A stretch of 25,110 nucleotides of DNA from an uncultured Lachnospiraceae bacterium (GTDB lineage Bacteria; Bacillota; Clostridia; Lachnospirales; Lachnospiraceae), in NCBI GenBank assembly GCA_900554205.1, contig USGM01000040.1, forward strand, positions 1 to 25,110, in the 5' to 3' direction. The notes under the pieces are model-generated. The model saw nothing but the letters and a program-made list of their open reading frames with translations. It was not told the DNA's origin and made no database searches. Made by a program: the position numbers and the translations under genes. Shown piece after piece: positions 23,207-25,110 of the stretch; positions within the stretch are counted from its first letter, which is position 1, and each line of letters begins with the position of its first letter.

Positions 23207-24295
23207 TTAGTACTCGCTATTGTCAAGATACTTCATATAATTTACGACCATCAATGCAATCTTAAAGGTCAGCGCGTCGTCAAAGTTTCTCAGATCCAGC
23301 CCGGTGCTCTTCTGGAGCTTTTCAATCCTGTACACCAGTGTGTTTCTGTGTACAAAGAGCTGTCGGGAAGTCTCGGAGACGTTCAGATTATTTTCAAAGA
23401 ACTTATTAATTGTATTCAGGGTCTCCTCGTCCAGATCACTCGGCACATTGTCTCCGAAGATCTCCTCAATAAATATCTTGCAGAGATTGATCGGAAGCTG
23501 GTAGATCAGACGGCCGATTCCGAGCGTGCTGTATGCCGCCACATTTTTCTCTGCATAGAAGATCTTTCCGACATCAAGCGCCATCTTTGCTTCCTTGTAG
23601 GATTTGGAAACGTCCTTCAATTCCGGTACAATCGTTCCGAATGCCACCTTGACGTTCATCATCGCCTCGCCGTTCACCATCGCCACGATCGTCTCGGCAA
23701 TGTTCATAAGCTCGTCGTGTGAGGTATTCGACTCCAACGCCTTAATCAGGATGACACTGCTCTCATCCACCGCAGTAATGTAGTCACCCGCCTGGCTGGA
23801 AAACATGCTCTTCAGAACCTCTGTCACAATTCCGTCCTTCTCAAGCCCCGTCTCCACAAGGAATACCGCCCTCGGCACCGACACCTCAATGTGCAGCTTC
23901 TTCGCCCTGTTATAGATGTCTACAAGCAACAGATTGTCCAGCAAAAGGTTCTGGAAGAAATTGTTCCTGTCAAATCTCTCCTTATAGGCAATCGCAAGAT
24001 TCTGGATCTGACAAACTGCGATCTTTCCCACCATATAGACGTCTTCGCTGGTTCCCTTTGCAACCAGAATGTACATCAGCTCGCCTTCATCAAGGATTTT
24101 CAGCAAATGATGCGTCCCTATTACCTGACTGTCTGCCGGAGAATTGGCAAATCCGACAATCAGATCCCCGTTGATGTCAATCTGATCGGTCGTCGAAGCC
24201 AGCGTTGCCCCGCCGAGATCATATACGCACAAATCTACCTTTGTTATTGCTTTCAGCTCGTCAATGCTGGTCTGTATTGTCTGATTTGAGATCAT
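23207..24295 (-). CDS. CdaR/PucR-type transcriptional regulator
   Basis: This 362-residue regulator ends with the PucR-type helix-turn-helix: NLNVSETSRQLFVHRNTLVY followed by RIEKLQKSTGLDLRNFDDAL. The middle region (about 130-280) fits the GGDEF-like fold of CdaR-type activators. The N-terminal sensor is not a clear sugar-diacid domain (VDLCVYDLGGATLASTTDQI), so the ligand is unknown. The start at 24295 has GGAG six bases upstream; the GTG 12 bp earlier lacks one. It follows an ABC ATPase gene of the MsmK type on the same strand, separated by a terminator and its own promoter. That arrangement suggests a link to carbohydrate uptake, which is inference only. Confidence 0.88.
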   Translation of the reverse strand: MISNQTIQTSIDELKAITKVDLCVYDLGGATLASTTDQIDINGDLIVGFANSPADSQVIGTHHLLKILDEGELMYILVAKGTSEDVYMVGKIAVCQIQNLAIAYKERFDRNNFFQNLLLDNLLLVDIYNRAKKLHIEVSVPRAVFLVETGLEKDGIVTEVLKSMFSSQAGDYITAVDESSVILIKALESNTSHDELMNIAETIVAMVNGEAMMNVKVAFGTIVPELKDVSKSYKEAKMALDVGKIFYAEKNVAAYSTLGIGRLIYQLPINLCKIFIEEIFGDNVPSDLDEETLNTINKFFENNLNVSETSRQLFVHRNTLVYRIEKLQKSTGLDLRNFDDALTFKIALMVVNYMKYLDNSEY

Positions 24296-24330
24296 ATTCT
24301 CTCCCACACCTTTCCCTGTCTTTATTACTC

Positions 24331-24359
24331 ATAATACCCGATTTTTTTATGCTCCGCAA
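24331..24359 (-). promoter_or_regulatory. Promoter of the CdaR/PucR-type regulator
   Basis: On the minus strand TTGCGG (24354-24359), a 17-base spacer and TATTAT (24331-24336) predict a start near 24324, about 30 bases before the start codon. Confidence 0.7.
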
Positions 24360-24375
24360 GCATTTTCCTGTGTTG

Positions 24376-24406
24376 AAAAAAGGGGCGCTGTCACCAGCAC
24401 CCCTTT
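24376..24406 (-). terminator. Rho-independent terminator after the ABC ATPase gene
   Basis: On the minus strand AAAGGGGTGCTG pairs along 12 positions (one U-G) with CAGCGCCCCTTT around a GTGA loop, followed by more T residues. It lies 14 bp after the stop codon. Confidence 0.9.
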
Positions 24407-24419
24407 GAAATATTTCAGA

Positions 24420-25110
24420 TTAGTTGGTAATGACCTGCTCGGTTTCCTTATCGAATACATGAATCTTCTCGATATCAAATGCAAATCTGATGCTGTCACC
24501 AGGTCTTGCAGTTGTACGGGAGTCAACTCTTGCTGTGATCGGGAACTCGTCGAGATCAAAGTACAGATAAACTTCTGCACCAAGAAGTTCGTATACCTTA
24601 ACGGTAGACTCAAATACGCTCTGAGGTGAGCTCTCAATGAACATCTCGGAATCATATACATCCTCAGGACGAATACCGAAGGTAACAACCTTTCCGTCAT
24701 AGCCGCCATCAATCAGCTTCTTGGACTTTGCAGGAGGCAGAGGAATGCTGCGGCCTGCGATCTCAAGGTTAGCTGTGCTGCCGTTTACCTTAACGGTAGC
24801 ATCAAGGAAGTTCATCTGAGGAGATCCCATGAATCCTGCAACGAACAGATTGCAAGGCTTCTCATACAGATTCTGAGGAGTATCAACCTGCTGGATAACG
24901 CCGTCCTTCATAACAACGATTCTGGTACCAAGCGTCATAGCCTCGGTCTGGTCATGTGTAACGTAGATGATGGTGGTTCCCAGTCTCTGATGCAGCTTAG
25001 CAATCTCAATACGCATCTGTACACGCAGCTTAGCATCCAAGTTGGACAGAGGCTCATCCATCAGGAATACCTTAGGGTTACGAACGATTGCACGACCCAT
25101 GGCAACACGC
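24420..25110 (-). CDS. Sugar ABC transporter ATP-binding protein, MsmK/UgpC type (5' end outside window)
   Basis: These are the last 230 codons of an ATPase that powers carbohydrate importers at the inner face of the membrane. The visible part begins RVAMGRAIVRNPKVFLMDEP, so the tail of the signature region, Walker B (VFLMDEP), the D-loop (SNLDAKLR) and the H-loop (THDQTEAM) are present. Walker A lies beyond the window edge. The C-terminal regulatory TOBE-like domain follows, with GFMGSPQMNFLDA and FGIRPEDVYDSEM. No permease gene is next to it, and a terminator follows directly. In Firmicutes such stand-alone ATPases often serve several permeases, possibly including the one at 1-629. Confidence 0.93.
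   Translation of the reverse strand, partial: RVAMGRAIVRNPKVFLMDEPLSNLDAKLRVQMRIEIAKLHQRLGTTIIYVTHDQTEAMTLGTRIVVMKDGVIQQVDTPQNLYEKPCNLFVAGFMGSPQMNFLDATVKVNGSTANLEIAGRSIPLPPAKSKKLIDGGYDGKVVTFGIRPEDVYDSEMFIESSPQSVFESTVKVYELLGAEVYLYFDLDEFPITARVDSRTTARPGDSIRFAFDIEKIHVFDKETEQVITN

Overview
The window looks like a chromosomal segment of an anaerobic, saccharolytic Firmicute of the Lachnospiraceae type. The evidence is AGGAGG-type ribosome sites, consensus sigma-A promoters, a D-lactate dehydrogenase, two radical-SAM proteins typical of anaerobes, a small bacterial SRP RNA, a protein resembling a Lachnospiraceae-restricted family (DUF6128-like), and a MsmK-type sugar ABC ATPase next to a CdaR/PucR-type regulator. 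No phage, transposase, CRISPR array or tRNA is visible. Species cannot be called from the sequence alone.

Left part (1-6025): a leftward LacI regulator and a truncated LplB-type sugar permease are divergent from a rightward cellobiose phosphorylase (GH94). Both promoters carry the same 14-bp element just downstream of the predicted start of transcription, so the regulator probably controls itself and the phosphorylase. The phosphorylase ends in a clear terminator. Next comes a compact unannotated locus (4621-4939) with all the parts of a type I toxin-antitoxin module: a promoter, a 28-residue hydrophobic peptide, a shared bidirectional terminator, and a converging consensus promoter for an antisense RNA. 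A D-lactate dehydrogenase follows.

Middle part (6032-16214), all leftward: a second LacI regulator, then glgP (alpha-glucan phosphorylase), a secreted and membrane-anchored type I pullulanase, malQ (4-alpha-glucanotransferase), a radical-SAM activase of the anaerobic ribonucleotide reductase type, and a MATE transporter. The glgP promoter has a perfect 14-bp LacI-type palindrome in its -35/-10 spacer, and a 12/14 copy lies in the regulator's own leader. This is a starch, maltodextrin or glycogen degradation operon: pullulanase debranches outside the cell, and GlgP plus MalQ process linear glucans inside.

Right part (16215-25110): a repeat-rich region with overlapping divergent promoters, tadA, a MutS2-like ATPase without the Smr domain, a structured spacer with a terminator and a pair of covarying hairpins, a PlsC-type acyltransferase fused to a zinc ribbon, the SRP RNA gene, a PflX-like (COG1313) radical-SAM protein, a DUF6128-like protein, a CdaR/PucR-type regulator and the 3' part of a MsmK/UgpC-type ATPase. 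That ATPase is a plausible energiser for sugar permeases without their own ATPase, such as the one at the left edge.

The most interesting non-coding content is the predicted toxin-antitoxin locus, the two operator sets, and a family of GC-rich palindromic repeats seen at 12615-12772, 16248-16298 and, as a 51-bp tandem array, 16430-16640.
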